Source: an uncultured Flavobacteriales bacterium (lineage in GTDB: Bacteria > Bacteroidota > Bacteroidia > Flavobacteriales_D > Sanyastnellaceae). From it: a stretch of DNA of 64,000 bases. The notes below the pieces were generated by a model. The model saw only the letters and a list, made by a program, of their open reading frames with translations, had not been told where the DNA came from and searched no databases. The stretch lies in assembly GCA_905478325.1 (NCBI GenBank), contig CAJQIB010000041.1:1-64000 (forward strand). The letters run 5' to 3'. Positions 16,415 to 25,242 of this stretch are shown here, piece by piece. Position 1 is the first letter of the stretch. Each line of letters opens with the position of its first letter. The position numbers and the translations under genes were made by a program.

Positions 16415-17872
16415 TTAGTAGTTGCTCCGAGAAGTTCTGATTTTGCGTTCCAATTCTGCTCCAAGTCCTTCGCTTGGCAAAGAGCGAATCGTTCGACTTA
16501 GTTGTCCGTTTGGACTGATGGCAATGACCTGTGGAATGGTTGAGATTTGAAACGATTCAAAGTTCTCAGGGCTATTTCCTAACCAGACCAACTGTTCTTG
16601 AATACTCCGTCGTTTTGACAAGGAAGAACGCCAATCTGACTCCGTAGCATCCACACTTAAAACCATAAAACAGATGTTCGAAAAGAGCTTGTTTTCGGTG
16701 ATTTCCGCAAAGAGTTCCCGTTCTCTCAAGGCTGCTCCCGAACCGTTTCTTACGACGAGCATCACCTTCCAATCAGTGGAGCAAACATCCTTGAATGATT
16801 GCAGGTCCCCATTGGGAAGTGTCCATCGAATCTTCGCTCTCGCATCGCCCGACTTTCGCGGGTTGCGGCTGTCCATCAGCCGCTTGTATTGACCCCGAAA
16901 TGGCTCAGGAAACGGCATGGTTTCCCAAATGCGAAAGGTCAACTCATCAGGCTCACTTAAGGCTTTCATCAACCAGGCCGCAGCCAAGTCTTCATGCGAT
17001 GCCGCATCCCATTGAGGTCCCATCGACTGGCGCAACGTATCCAAGTCAGCTAAGTAAACAGCCTTGCTCATTCCATTGACATCCACTTGCCGCTGTTTCC
17101 ACCATTGATCATAGCGGACAAACCAAGGCTCGATCCAACCCGGAGATTTCAGCGATTCCTCTAAATCCCGATTGAGTCGTAGGGAATTCCAGCTCAACCA
17201 AAGTGAATCAAGGGTTGGCTTATTCGACCCGATGGCAACCTGCCATTTCCACTGAGCTTGCCACCACAAATCTTCAAATACGGGCTGCTTCATCTCACGT
17301 TCCAAGTTCATCCAGGCCGCTTGAAACATGGAATCAGAAAGCGACGACACCTGCTCCAGCGAATCGCTGTTTAGCGGCTGAAGCCCCAACGATTTCACCG
17401 TCATTGGCTGAACCAATTCATTCGTCAATCTTTGCTGGAATCGAGCCAGAGAATCCAGGGAGATGCTCGGATGATTTCCATTCCAACGCACAACACCCGG
17501 CACCTGCATGAGTCGGTTGCTCGCACGAGAAGAAGGAGATAAAGTCAACACACCGCTTTCACCCGGCCTCACGATTGCCAACCAAGACCAAGGAGGGGCC
17601 GCGAATTCAAACAATGCCGGACTGGTCAGATTACCGAGGTCTGTTTCAAAAGACCCGTCAGCATGAACGAGCGCAACATTCACCCATTCCCCAAGACCTA
17701 CCGCAGGGGCATCAAAATGACGCACGTGGAGGACACTCGGCAAGTTCTGCTGATCAAACCCACCTACAACCCCCTGCAATGTGGTTTGAGTTTGAGCTGA
17801 AACGCTCAAGCCGCAAAAACAAACGGGCAGAAACACGCTCAAAAAGCGAACGAATCGCGTTGGGCTTTGCAT
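16415..17872 (-). CDS. Secreted protein with C-terminal thioredoxin-like fold lacking CxxC
   Basis: A 485-residue exported protein: signal peptide ending FCGLSVSAQ, then about 300 residues with no recognised domain and many Trp residues, then a C-terminal segment (about residues 345-480) patterned like Bacteroidota TlpA-family thioredoxin folds (KVMLVVRNGSGAALREREL ... ISTIPQVIAISPNGQL, with the cis-Pro region TIPQ). Where the CxxC should be it has NGSG, so disulfide chemistry is not expected. Start at Met17872 just after coaD; Met17884 would overlap coaD by 10 bases. Function unknown. Confidence 0.7.
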   Translation of the reverse strand: MQSPTRFVRFLSVFLPVCFCGLSVSAQTQTTLQGVVGGFDQQNLPSVLHVRHFDAPAVGLGEWVNVALVHADGSFETDLGNLTSPALFEFAAPPWSWLAIVRPGESGVLTLSPSSRASNRLMQVPGVVRWNGNHPSISLDSLARFQQRLTNELVQPMTVKSLGLQPLNSDSLEQVSSLSDSMFQAAWMNLEREMKQPVFEDLWWQAQWKWQVAIGSNKPTLDSLWLSWNSLRLNRDLEESLKSPGWIEPWFVRYDQWWKQRQVDVNGMSKAVYLADLDTLRQSMGPQWDAASHEDLAAAWLMKALSEPDELTFRIWETMPFPEPFRGQYKRLMDSRNPRKSGDARAKIRWTLPNGDLQSFKDVCSTDWKVMLVVRNGSGAALRERELFAEITENKLFSNICFMVLSVDATESDWRSSLSKRRSIQEQLVWLGNSPENFESFQISTIPQVIAISPNGQLSRTIRSLPSEGLGAELERKIRTSRSNY

Positions 17873-17874
17873 GC

Positions 17875-18348
17875 TCAACCCCATTCAATCTCACGCGGTA
17901 AAAAAGAGGACGCATCCCCGTGGTTCCGAACGATTTCGCGAACGACATTGGAATGAATGTGAGCAAATTCAGGATCAGTAAACAGAATGATGGTTTCCAA
18001 CTTCGGCTCGAGCACCTTGGTCATTTGTGCAATGGTTCGCTCGTATTCAAAGTCTCCTCCATTTCGCACTCCACGTAGCAAAAACCCAGCATCTTGTTCG
18101 ATGCAAAACGAACTGGTTAAGCCTTCAAAGGCTTCCACTCTAACCGTTGGGAAAGGCTTGCAAACAATACGGAGCCATTCCATTCTCTTTTCCAAAGGAA
18201 ACATCGGCGCCTTCGCGCCATTGACGCCAACAGCTACGATGATTTCATCAAACAACGAAATCGATCGCTGTAAAATATTCAGATGACCGAGGGTCATGGG
18301 GTCAAATGACCCCGGAAATACAGCTCTCTTGAAGGAATGATCTGCCAT
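17875..18348 (-). CDS. coaD: Phosphopantetheine adenylyltransferase
   Basis: Penultimate step of coenzyme A synthesis, adding AMP to 4'-phosphopantetheine. The nucleotidyltransferase motif GSFDPMTLGH sits at the N-terminus and LLRGVRNGGDFEYERTIAQM in the middle; the C-terminal SSNVVREI equivalent is HSNVVREIVRNHG. From Met18348 the protein has 157 residues, normal for CoaD; the longer open frame is out-of-family, and Met18351 is an alternative. The ATG overlaps the rsmD stop (ATGATGG). Confidence 0.94.
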   Translation of the reverse strand: MADHSFKRAVFPGSFDPMTLGHLNILQRSISLFDEIIVAVGVNGAKAPMFPLEKRMEWLRIVCKPFPTVRVEAFEGLTSSFCIEQDAGFLLRGVRNGGDFEYERTIAQMTKVLEPKLETIILFTDPEFAHIHSNVVREIVRNHGDASSFLPREIEWG

Positions 18349-18881
18349 CATTTTTTGAATAAACTGAAATGAACATGCCCATAGTGCCTGCACTCCTGAA
18401 ATCCTTGAATTTCAGAGACATCGGTTCGCTCACCGTGCTCCAAGATAAGCCAACCTCCCGGTTCCAGTATTGCGGACTCCATGATGCGCCCTGGGATTCC
18501 CTCCAGCCCATCGAGTCCAAAGGGAGGGTCTGCGAAAATGACATCATAGCTCGTCATCGCCCGCTTGATAAAATCCAACGCATTTCCTCGGATGACTTGG
18601 CTGTTTTCCAACTCAAAAACACGGAACATGTTTTGGATGGCGCGCACTGCTCGAATATCCATCTCGACTGCCGTGACTGAGGAACATCCACGGCTTGCAA
18701 ACTCCAGGCCAACCATGCCCGTTCCTGCGAATAAATCCAGGACATCCGCGCCTTCGATATCCAATCGAGAGCGCAACAGATTGAAGAGGCTTTCACGACC
18801 GAAATCGGTCGTTGGACGCCCTTTGAACCCCTTCACTAACTGTGGCCTTCTGCCTTTAAAAGAACCTCCTGTTACGCGCAT
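18348..18881 (-). CDS. rsmD: 16S rRNA (guanine-966-N2)-methyltransferase RsmD
   Basis: Methylates G966 of 16S rRNA. The N-terminal MRVTGGSFKGRRPQLV and RPTTDFGRESLFNLL match the RsmD opening, VLDLFAGTGMVGLEFASRG is the SAM-binding motif, and DPPF is the catalytic motif. Length 177. It overlaps the upstream DUF3822 gene by 10 bases and coaD by about 1-3 bases, a tight block found in many Bacteroidota. Confidence 0.94.
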   Translation of the reverse strand: MRVTGGSFKGRRPQLVKGFKGRPTTDFGRESLFNLLRSRLDIEGADVLDLFAGTGMVGLEFASRGCSSVTAVEMDIRAVRAIQNMFRVFELENSQVIRGNALDFIKRAMTSYDVIFADPPFGLDGLEGIPGRIMESAILEPGGWLILEHGERTDVSEIQGFQECRHYGHVHFSLFKK

Positions 18882-19675
18882 GTGACCAGTTGTGAATGCA
18901 ATGCCCAGCGTTGCGTTTTTATACCTGAAACGTTCATCTCCAACTCAACGATTTCAACGTGATTGAAAAACCGTTCAAAAGCAAGGGTCCAAGCGTCTCC
19001 GCGTTCGACCTCTCCGCTGAGCACTATTTTGGAATCCGAATTTGCCGGTTCCAATCCATCCCGATGCATGGCATTGACAATGTGATACAACAGCCCCTCT
19101 CCTTCTAGATCTTCTGTGACCATGGCCCACATAAGACGGCCTTGATCAAGCCGCGCCAACAACGCGCGGTGGACACCGATGTCAACGGCAATTAAAGGCC
19201 CTGTAGCGTTGCGCGAATCGGCGCCAATCTTTTCAATCCAGCGCAAGGTGCTGCTTTCAAATCGAGCATGAGGCCAAAGACTTTGCACTGTAGATTTTAA
19301 ACCACTGGACTCCCATCGTTCCATAACGGCAAGTTCATCGCCAAAGGCATCTGAATGGAAAAACTGATTGGCTTGTGTGCTTGATTGCGCGCCCAGATGC
19401 AGCGACATAAGCTGCTCTTCGTGCCCCTTGGACACCGAAGCGGGAGACGATGTGAAAAAGGCATGGCGGTGATGGAACACAACCGATTCAGCACCCAATC
19501 CTTTGTTTTTTAATTGCGAACAAGCCTCTTCAAAAGCGGCTGCATCCAAAGCGGCATCTTCGCCCACTTTATCAATGGTCCCGGCCTGACCGCTTGCCCA
19601 TTGCAACGAGCGACCATCCCAACCAAGCAACAAGAAGGTACGATACCGGCTCACATCAGTTTCGCCAGTTGCCAT
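18872..19675 (-). CDS. DUF3822 family protein
   Basis: A 267-residue protein with an actin/hexokinase-like look (IAVDIGVHRALLARLDQGRL, then a Ser-rich KIVLSGEVERG segment), matching DUF3822, a family usually encoded directly before rsmD and coaD in Bacteroidota. No signal peptide. Function unknown; the recurring position suggests a role in rRNA modification or CoA metabolism, but this is inference. It overlaps the preceding gene by 20 bases and rsmD by 10. Confidence 0.8.
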   Translation of the reverse strand: MATGETDVSRYRTFLLLGWDGRSLQWASGQAGTIDKVGEDAALDAAAFEEACSQLKNKGLGAESVVFHHRHAFFTSSPASVSKGHEEQLMSLHLGAQSSTQANQFFHSDAFGDELAVMERWESSGLKSTVQSLWPHARFESSTLRWIEKIGADSRNATGPLIAVDIGVHRALLARLDQGRLMWAMVTEDLEGEGLLYHIVNAMHRDGLEPANSDSKIVLSGEVERGDAWTLAFERFFNHVEIVELEMNVSGIKTQRWALHSQLVTCA

Positions 19676-20537
19676 CTGTATGCGCTTCGTTCAATGAACC
19701 AAAACGCAACGTATCCTTCTTTACTTTTTCACGACCAAAAGGCGTAGGGTCCTTCACCAAAATGGTAGACTGTAAGACACCGCCGACTTCTATCGAGTCT
19801 GTCTCCAACATAAAGCGCTCACCGCTCAACGGATTGAACCAAAGGCTATCCACAGCAACCTTGGGCAAACGCTTACTCTTTCTAACTTCTGCCTTGAAGT
19901 TCTCGTCAAAGAACGTTGTATAGATCACATCGCGGACCTTGTATGGGAGCAGGTCATCGGATATCTGATCGATCAGTTCGTCTTCTGTTAGTTCCATTTG
20001 TTCCGCAATCACGACCAAATCGTCACGCTTCAAAATGAATCCCATCTCATCGCTCTTGCCTTCAGGCAATGTATCGTGAAACGAACCCATGTTGAAACTC
20101 ACAGGAATGACCGGCTCGAACAAAAACAGCTTCAAGCTATCGAAGTCATTGCAAAATGTGCCATACACTTTTTGATACGCTTCTTGCGCGTCACGGATGT
20201 CCTTCAATGACTGGATGGTTTGTGCATCCACCCGTGTTTTCAACTCGCGAAACTCAATTTCTTCGTCTACACTGTAGAACACTTCGTAGGCCAACCACAG
20301 CGAGGCGACCGTTCCTAGCCCCATTAAAATTCGATAATGCTTCCGGGTCATTTTCTCTAATACCCACGGTGTCGCCAAGCCTGCAACCGCAATCAAAGCC
20401 AATGAAGCAATCAACATCGCTCCGGGTTGACTTTCTAATTTGTCGCCACTCAAGTATTTAATTAAAAAACCCATACCTGCGAAAAACAGGAATATGGAGA
20501 TCACATACTTATTGATTTCACTGAAGAATTTTTCCAT
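19656..20537 (-). CDS. Conserved membrane protein of unknown function
   Basis: 293 residues beginning MEKFFSEINKYVISIFLFF, with three hydrophobic helices (about residues 10-27, 39-57 and 69-85) and a large soluble C-terminal domain of about 200 residues, probably cytosolic or periplasmic coiled coil plus mixed alpha/beta. A Met 43 codons downstream of the longest possible start was chosen because the preceding stretch is not membrane-protein-like and lies on the promoter side of the divergent helicase. No family recognised. Confidence 0.65.
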   Translation of the reverse strand: MEKFFSEINKYVISIFLFFAGMGFLIKYLSGDKLESQPGAMLIASLALIAVAGLATPWVLEKMTRKHYRILMGLGTVASLWLAYEVFYSVDEEIEFRELKTRVDAQTIQSLKDIRDAQEAYQKVYGTFCNDFDSLKLFLFEPVIPVSFNMGSFHDTLPEGKSDEMGFILKRDDLVVIAEQMELTEDELIDQISDDLLPYKVRDVIYTTFFDENFKAEVRKSKRLPKVAVDSLWFNPLSGERFMLETDSIEVGGVLQSTILVKDPTPFGREKVKKDTLRFGSLNEAHTDGNWRN

Positions 20538-20670
20538 TGGAACCGATTGGATATTCGAATTGCATGAATTACCGCCTGCGAATCTACGACACGAATTCAG
20601 GACGTCAAACGCATCTGGCCATCGAAGAACATCCCGTCTGGTCACAAACTCCACTTCGACATCCACGATG

Positions 20671-20678
20671 TACCTTCG
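20671..20678 (+). promoter_or_regulatory. -7 promoter element of helicase gene
   Basis: TACCTTCG 17 bases before the ATG at 20695; supports this start over the in-frame Met at 20668, which would lie upstream of the element. Confidence 0.4.
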
Positions 20679-20694
20679 TCATGAGCTCAAAAAC

Positions 20695-22164
20695 ATGCCC
20701 CAAAACCCCGACTCTTCTTCCGCTATTGAACAATTCGAAGACCGATTGGCTGGGCATTTTCCGCATGAACCCACGTCTGGCCAAGGCCGGTTGATTCATG
20801 CTTTTTCGAGGTTCTTATTTAGTCCTCAACCACGCTGTACATTGATTGTTCGCGGATACGCCGGAACTGGAAAAACAACGAGTATCGGCGCATTTGTTCG
20901 TGCTTTGAGTGAATTGGGCGCGCCGACCGAATTACTGGCTCCAACAGGACGCGCGGCCAAGGTCATGCAAACGTATGCTGGCAGATCCGCCTCCACCATT
21001 CATCGAGAAATCTACCGCAGTGTTCGGAGCAAAGATGGCTCCACGGCTTATGGCCTCGCCCCCAACCTAAAAGAGCGTGCCATCTTCATCGTTGACGAAG
21101 CCTCAATGATTGGAGAATCAGGAGGCGCGTCCGACAAAGGGAACTTCCAATACCGCAGCTTGTTGGATGATCTGATGGAGTATGTCTTCAATGGGGAAGA
21201 TTGCCGCTTGGTATTGGTTGGAGACGATGCTCAACTGCCTCCAGTCGGCCATGCAGAAAGCCCTGCATTGAATGAGGATCGTTTGCGCCGCGATTTTAAC
21301 TTGACCGTAGCAACGATTCGTTTGACCGATGTCGTTCGCCAAGAATTGGACAGTGGCATCCTATTCAATGCCCATGAATTGAGGCTTCAAATTGATGCCA
21401 AAACAGAAGGATTTCCTCAAATGAGCTTGGGTTCGTTTAGTGATATTCAACGATTGGAGGGACTCGAATTGCAAGAGAAAATTGAAGACTTACACGGCCA
21501 ATACGGTGAAGACCAAGTGGTCATCATTACCCGGTCGAATAAACGTGCCAATCAATTCAACCAGCAAATTAGAAGCCGCATCCTTTGGCGAGAGGACTCT
21601 CTGGAAGCCGGCGACCGCTTGATGGTTGTCAGGAACAACTACTATTGGCTCGCTTCGCAAGAAGGCCATCACACCACGCTCATCGCAAACGGTGACACCC
21701 TGATTGTTCAGAAGGTTCTAAAACGATTTGAGCGGTATGGAGCTCCGTTTGCAGAGGCCGAAGTCCGTCTCATTGACTCTCCCGACTTGCCTGCCTTTGA
21801 AGTCTGTCTTCATCTCAGTGCTTTGCACACGGATAGCCCTTCCATTCCTCCAGCAGAGATGGAGGCCCTCTATGAAGCCGTTGCCCAAGATTACATCCAT
21901 TTGGGATCCAAACCGGCGATCCACAAGGCCATCACCAGAGACCCTTGTTACCAAGCACTTCAAGTTAAATTTGCTTGGGCCCTCACCTGCCACAAAGCTC
22001 AAGGGGGGCAATGGCCTGCCGTGATCGTGGATCAAGGATACTTGAAAGACGACATGATTCAAGTTGAGTTACTGCGTTGGTTCTATACCGCCTTTACGCG
22101 ATCTCAAGAAAAACTGTACCTGCTGAACTTTTCGGATTCCTTCTTTCCTGACATCACGGAATAA
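20695..22164 (+). CDS. ATP-dependent DNA helicase of the RecD/Dda (SF1B) type
   Basis: A 489-residue superfamily-1 helicase. Walker A is GYAGTGKTTS, followed by LLAPTGRAAKVM, Walker B IVDEASMIG, LVLVGDDAQLPPVG (motif III), and a C-terminal motif VI-type segment FAWALTCHKAQGGQWPAVIVDQG with YTAFTRSQEKLYL. No PD-(D/E)XK nuclease or Cas-type partner is nearby. RecD2 and phage T4 Dda are the closest architectures; 5'-to-3' unwinding is expected from the family, not shown here. Terminates at a hairpin shared with ndk. Confidence 0.87.
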   Translation: MPQNPDSSSAIEQFEDRLAGHFPHEPTSGQGRLIHAFSRFLFSPQPRCTLIVRGYAGTGKTTSIGAFVRALSELGAPTELLAPTGRAAKVMQTYAGRSASTIHREIYRSVRSKDGSTAYGLAPNLKERAIFIVDEASMIGESGGASDKGNFQYRSLLDDLMEYVFNGEDCRLVLVGDDAQLPPVGHAESPALNEDRLRRDFNLTVATIRLTDVVRQELDSGILFNAHELRLQIDAKTEGFPQMSLGSFSDIQRLEGLELQEKIEDLHGQYGEDQVVIITRSNKRANQFNQQIRSRILWREDSLEAGDRLMVVRNNYYWLASQEGHHTTLIANGDTLIVQKVLKRFERYGAPFAEAEVRLIDSPDLPAFEVCLHLSALHTDSPSIPPAEMEALYEAVAQDYIHLGSKPAIHKAITRDPCYQALQVKFAWALTCHKAQGGQWPAVIVDQGYLKDDMIQVELLRWFYTAFTRSQEKLYLLNFSDSFFPDITE

Positions 22165-22173
22165 TGGACAAAG

Positions 22174-22205
22174 AAAAAACCGCTCCCAACGGAAACGGTT
22201 TTTTT
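22174..22205. terminator. Bidirectional terminator between helicase and ndk
   Basis: Stem AAAAAACCG / CGGTTTTTT (22174-22182 with 22196-22204) with A- and T-runs; it can end both convergent transcripts. Confidence 0.85.
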
Positions 22206-22228
22206 ATTCACTCTCAAGAAAGGGAGAA

Positions 22229-22648
22229 TCAGGCCAATTCGCGTTGGCTGAAATAAAAACTTCCTTCCATGGCGGCATTGTCGTCGCTGTCCGAACCGTG
22301 AACAGCATTGGCAGCAATGCTCTCCGCAAAGTCAGCACGGATGGTTCCTGGTTTAGCTTCAGCCGGATTGGTTGCTCCAATCAATTCGCGGAAGTCTGCG
22401 ACCGCATTGTCTTTTTCCAAAATAGCCGCCACGATCGGGCCGCTCGACATGTATTCAGTCAACTCACCATAAAAAGGACGTTCTGAATGCACGGCATAAA
22501 ATGCTTGAGCATCAGCAAGAGACAGCTGAGTCCACTTCATCGCTTTGATGGTGAAACCGTTCGAAATGACTCGATCGATGATTTTTCCGGTGTGACCTGC
22601 GCCAGTTGCGTCTGGCTTGATCATGGTAAATGTGCGGTTGGTCGCCAT
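22229..22648 (-). CDS. ndk: Nucleoside diphosphate kinase
   Basis: Transfers phosphate from ATP to other nucleoside diphosphates via a phosphohistidine. The 139-residue protein begins [20 protein letters not shown], and the active-site histidine lies in [13 protein letters not shown]. The open frame extends 29 codons further, but Met22648 is the family start. A -7 element lies upstream. Terminator on the 3' side. Confidence 0.96.
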   Translation of the reverse strand: MATNRTFTMIKPDATGAGHTGKIIDRVISNGFTIKAMKWTQLSLADAQAFYAVHSERPFYGELTEYMSSGPIVAAILEKDNAVADFRELIGATNPAEAKPGTIRADFAESIAANAVHGSDSDDNAAMEGSFYFSQRELA

Positions 22649-22671
22649 GGTGTTGGGGTTCAAATTGGGCG

Positions 22672-22679
22672 CAAAAGTA
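22672..22679 (-). promoter_or_regulatory. ndk -7 promoter element
   Basis: Minus-strand TACTTTTG, a perfect TAnnTTTG match, 23 bases before the ndk ATG; no clear -33 TTG at the usual spacing. Confidence 0.5.
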
Positions 22680-22823
22680 GTCACCAAATCTTTATTTTCA
22701 TTGCCTGCGTTGCTTCGATCACAGGCCATTTTCAAGGAATTGATCTGTGGAACGCAGAGACTCGGCCGTTTCCCTGTGTCGACAAGGATCCTGAGTGATT
22801 CATTTACCGTAGGGCACCGTCCT

Positions 22824-22831
22824 TATCTTTG
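22824..22831 (+). promoter_or_regulatory. rocD -7 promoter element
   Basis: TATCTTTG, a perfect match to TAnnTTTG, with CGGC and then the ATG at 22836; this decides the start over the earlier in-frame Met codons. Confidence 0.6.
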
Positions 22832-22835
22832 CGGC

Positions 22836-24116
22836 ATGGAAATTAAAAACCCGCAGACCTCACAAGAGGCTATGACCTTAGAAAATGTGCATGGTGCGCA
22901 CAACTACCATCCCTTGCCTGTCGTTTTGGACCGAGGTGAAGGGGTTTACGTTTGGGACATTGAGGGCAAGCAGTATTTTGATTTTCTCAGTGCTTATTCA
23001 GCTGTCAACCAAGGCCATTGCCATCCGCGCATTGTCAACGCCATGACAGAACAAGCTCAAAAACTAACCTTGACATCACGAGCATTTTTTAATAGCAATC
23101 TTGGTAAGTACGAACAGTTCGTTACTTCATTTTTCGGCTATGACAAAGTGCTTCCAATGAACACAGGAGCTGAAGCGGTAGAGACTGCGATCAAAATTGC
23201 CCGTAAATGGGCTTATGATATCAAAGGAGTTCCGGCAAACCAAGCAAAGATCATTACATGCAGCGAAAACTTTCATGGCCGCACTACCACGATTGTTAGC
23301 TTCAGCACGGATGGAGTCGCCACAGGAGGATTTGGACCTTACACCCCGGGATTTGAAGTCATTCCTTACAACGATTTAACGGCGTTGAAAGCAGCTTTGG
23401 AAGATCCCAATGTAGCGGGATTTTTGGTTGAGCCTATCCAGGGTGAAGCAGGAGTGAATACACCTGATGACGATTACATCGTTCAAGCCCACGCGCTTTG
23501 TAAAGCAGCCAATGTCTTGTTTATCGCCGACGAAGTCCAAACTGGCATCGCGCGAACAGGTGCGTTGTTGGCAACCTGTGGAAAATGCACGTGCGCTGGA
23601 GCTTGCGAACGCCAGCCCACCTTTGCCAAAGCCGATGTTTTGATCCTCGGTAAAGCCCTATCCGGTGGAGCATATCCCGTATCCGCTGTTTTAGCGGACA
23701 ATGAAATCATGGGGGTCATTCATCCGGGACAACACGGATCTACTTTCGGAGGGAATCCCGTGGCTGCAGAAGTCGGGATTGCGGCATTGCTCGTGATAGA
23801 CGAAGAGCATTTGGCTCAGAATGCACGGACAATGGGAGAGCGATTCCGTGAAGCGATGGAACAGCTGGCTTCAGAGTCCGATTTGATTGTCAAAGCACGT
23901 GGACGAGGATTGCTCAATGCCATCATTATCAATGATTCGCCTGAAAGTTCGACTGCTTGGGATTTGTGTGTCGCCATGAAAGACAATGGTCTATTGGCCA
24001 AGCCAACCCATGGAAACATCATCCGTTTTGCTCCTCCTCTTGTCATTACGGAAGATCAAATGGAAGCTTGTATCTCCATAATCCGCGATACCGTTTTGGG
24101 ATTCAAGCGGGCATAA
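22836..24116 (+). CDS. rocD: Ornithine-oxo-acid transaminase with Cys-rich insertion
   Basis: PLP enzyme converting ornithine and 2-oxoglutarate to glutamate semialdehyde and glutamate (arginine/proline interconversion). PLP-binding Asp232 and Lys273 (LILGKALSGGAYPVS) are present; VEPIQGEAGV and GQHGSTFGGNPV are typical of class III aminotransferases of the ornithine subgroup. Between residues 248 and 257 there is a small insertion, C-GK-C-T-C-AGA-C, four cysteines in ten residues. It may be a metal or redox site; Cys-rich segments here occur in some Bacteroidota homologues as I recall. Length 426. Confidence 0.9.
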   Translation: MEIKNPQTSQEAMTLENVHGAHNYHPLPVVLDRGEGVYVWDIEGKQYFDFLSAYSAVNQGHCHPRIVNAMTEQAQKLTLTSRAFFNSNLGKYEQFVTSFFGYDKVLPMNTGAEAVETAIKIARKWAYDIKGVPANQAKIITCSENFHGRTTTIVSFSTDGVATGGFGPYTPGFEVIPYNDLTALKAALEDPNVAGFLVEPIQGEAGVNTPDDDYIVQAHALCKAANVLFIADEVQTGIARTGALLATCGKCTCAGACERQPTFAKADVLILGKALSGGAYPVSAVLADNEIMGVIHPGQHGSTFGGNPVAAEVGIAALLVIDEEHLAQNARTMGERFREAMEQLASESDLIVKARGRGLLNAIIINDSPESSTAWDLCVAMKDNGLLAKPTHGNIIRFAPPLVITEDQMEACISIIRDTVLGFKRA

Positions 24117-24155
24117 ACTCGCTGTTTTTCAGGAGATCAACAACAGGACTTGGGT

Positions 24156-25145
24156 TCACAAAAACCCTTGCTCCTTCATCCAGGTGTCATTGTAAACTTT
24201 TCCGACATACCGGGATCCATGGTCGTGAAATAGACACACCACCACATCAGTCGGCTTCAAGCGGTCTTTCAATTGACGCAGGCCTTGAAATGTACTTCCG
24301 CAGCTATAGCCAATGAAAAGACCTTCTTTACGGGCCAACTCACGGGCAGCCAACGCGCCGTCCTTATCCGTGACTTTCTCAAAGTGATCGATGGTGTCGA
24401 AATTCACATTCTCCGGCAAGATGTCTTCCCCAACACCCTCCGTGATGTATGGGTAAATTTCCTTCTCATCAAACTCGCCTGTCTCGTGGTATTTCTTGAG
24501 GACACTCCCGTACGAGTCGATGCCCCAAACTTGAACATCGGGATTCATCTCTTTCAAATACTTCCCGGTACCACTAATGGTTCCTCCTGTTCCCACGCCA
24601 ACAACAAAATGGGTAATGCGCCCTTCTGTTTGTTCCCAGATCTCTGGTCCCGTTGACGCATAATGTGCTTGCTGGTTCGAGAGGTTATCGTATTGATTGC
24701 ACCAAAAGCTATTTTCAATTTCTTCGGAACATCGCTTTGCAATGCTGTAATAGCTATCGGGATGATCCGCTGCCACATCCGTGGGACACACGTGAACCTC
24801 TGCTCCCATTGCCCTCAGGATATCGACCTTTTCTTTGGACTGCTTGTCACTCATCGTGCAAATCAAGCCATACCCCTTCACAGCACAAGCCAATGCGAGC
24901 CCCATGCCGGTATTGCCACTGGTGCATTCAATGATCGTGCCTCCTGGCAACAACAGACCCTGCTTTTCGGCATCTTCAACCATGCGCAACGCCATCCGAT
25001 CTTTAATGCTGTGACCCGGGTTGAAATATTCAACTTTGGCCAACACCTCACATGGAAATTCCGAAGCGACGCGATTCAATCGGATCATCGGCGTATTGCC
25101 AATGGTCGATAAAATGTTTGAGTGAATTTTTGAGTTACTCATCAT
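24156..25145 (-). CDS. PLP-dependent cysteine synthase family protein
   Basis: Fold-type II PLP enzyme making cysteine or cystathionine from an activated serine. The PLP lysine is in NPGHSIKDRMAL, and EC-T-SGNTGMGLALA and VGVGTGGTISGTGKYLKEM are the usual binding loops. It lacks CBS domains, so both O-acetylserine sulfhydrylase and cystathionine beta-synthase of the short type are possible; the GHSIKDR variant and the GYSCGSTFQGL segment favour the latter group (moderate confidence). Start at Met25145 or the adjacent Met25142; a perfect -7 element ends 6 bases upstream. Confidence 0.85.
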   Translation of the reverse strand: MMSNSKIHSNILSTIGNTPMIRLNRVASEFPCEVLAKVEYFNPGHSIKDRMALRMVEDAEKQGLLLPGGTIIECTSGNTGMGLALACAVKGYGLICTMSDKQSKEKVDILRAMGAEVHVCPTDVAADHPDSYYSIAKRCSEEIENSFWCNQYDNLSNQQAHYASTGPEIWEQTEGRITHFVVGVGTGGTISGTGKYLKEMNPDVQVWGIDSYGSVLKKYHETGEFDEKEIYPYITEGVGEDILPENVNFDTIDHFEKVTDKDGALAARELARKEGLFIGYSCGSTFQGLRQLKDRLKPTDVVVCLFHDHGSRYVGKVYNDTWMKEQGFL

Positions 25146-25151
25146 AGGGGC

Positions 25152-25159
25152 CAAAGGTA
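25152..25159 (-). promoter_or_regulatory. -7 element of cysteine-synthase-family gene
   Basis: Minus-strand TACCTTTG, a perfect TAnnTTTG match, 6 bases before the ATG at 25145. Confidence 0.5.
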
Positions 25160-25242
25160 GCATTCAGAAGGCATCTTGAAGAAGCCGAAAATGAAAAGCA
25201 TGCCAACAGATTCGAATTTTAGCAAATCGCTCGCTAAAGGCC

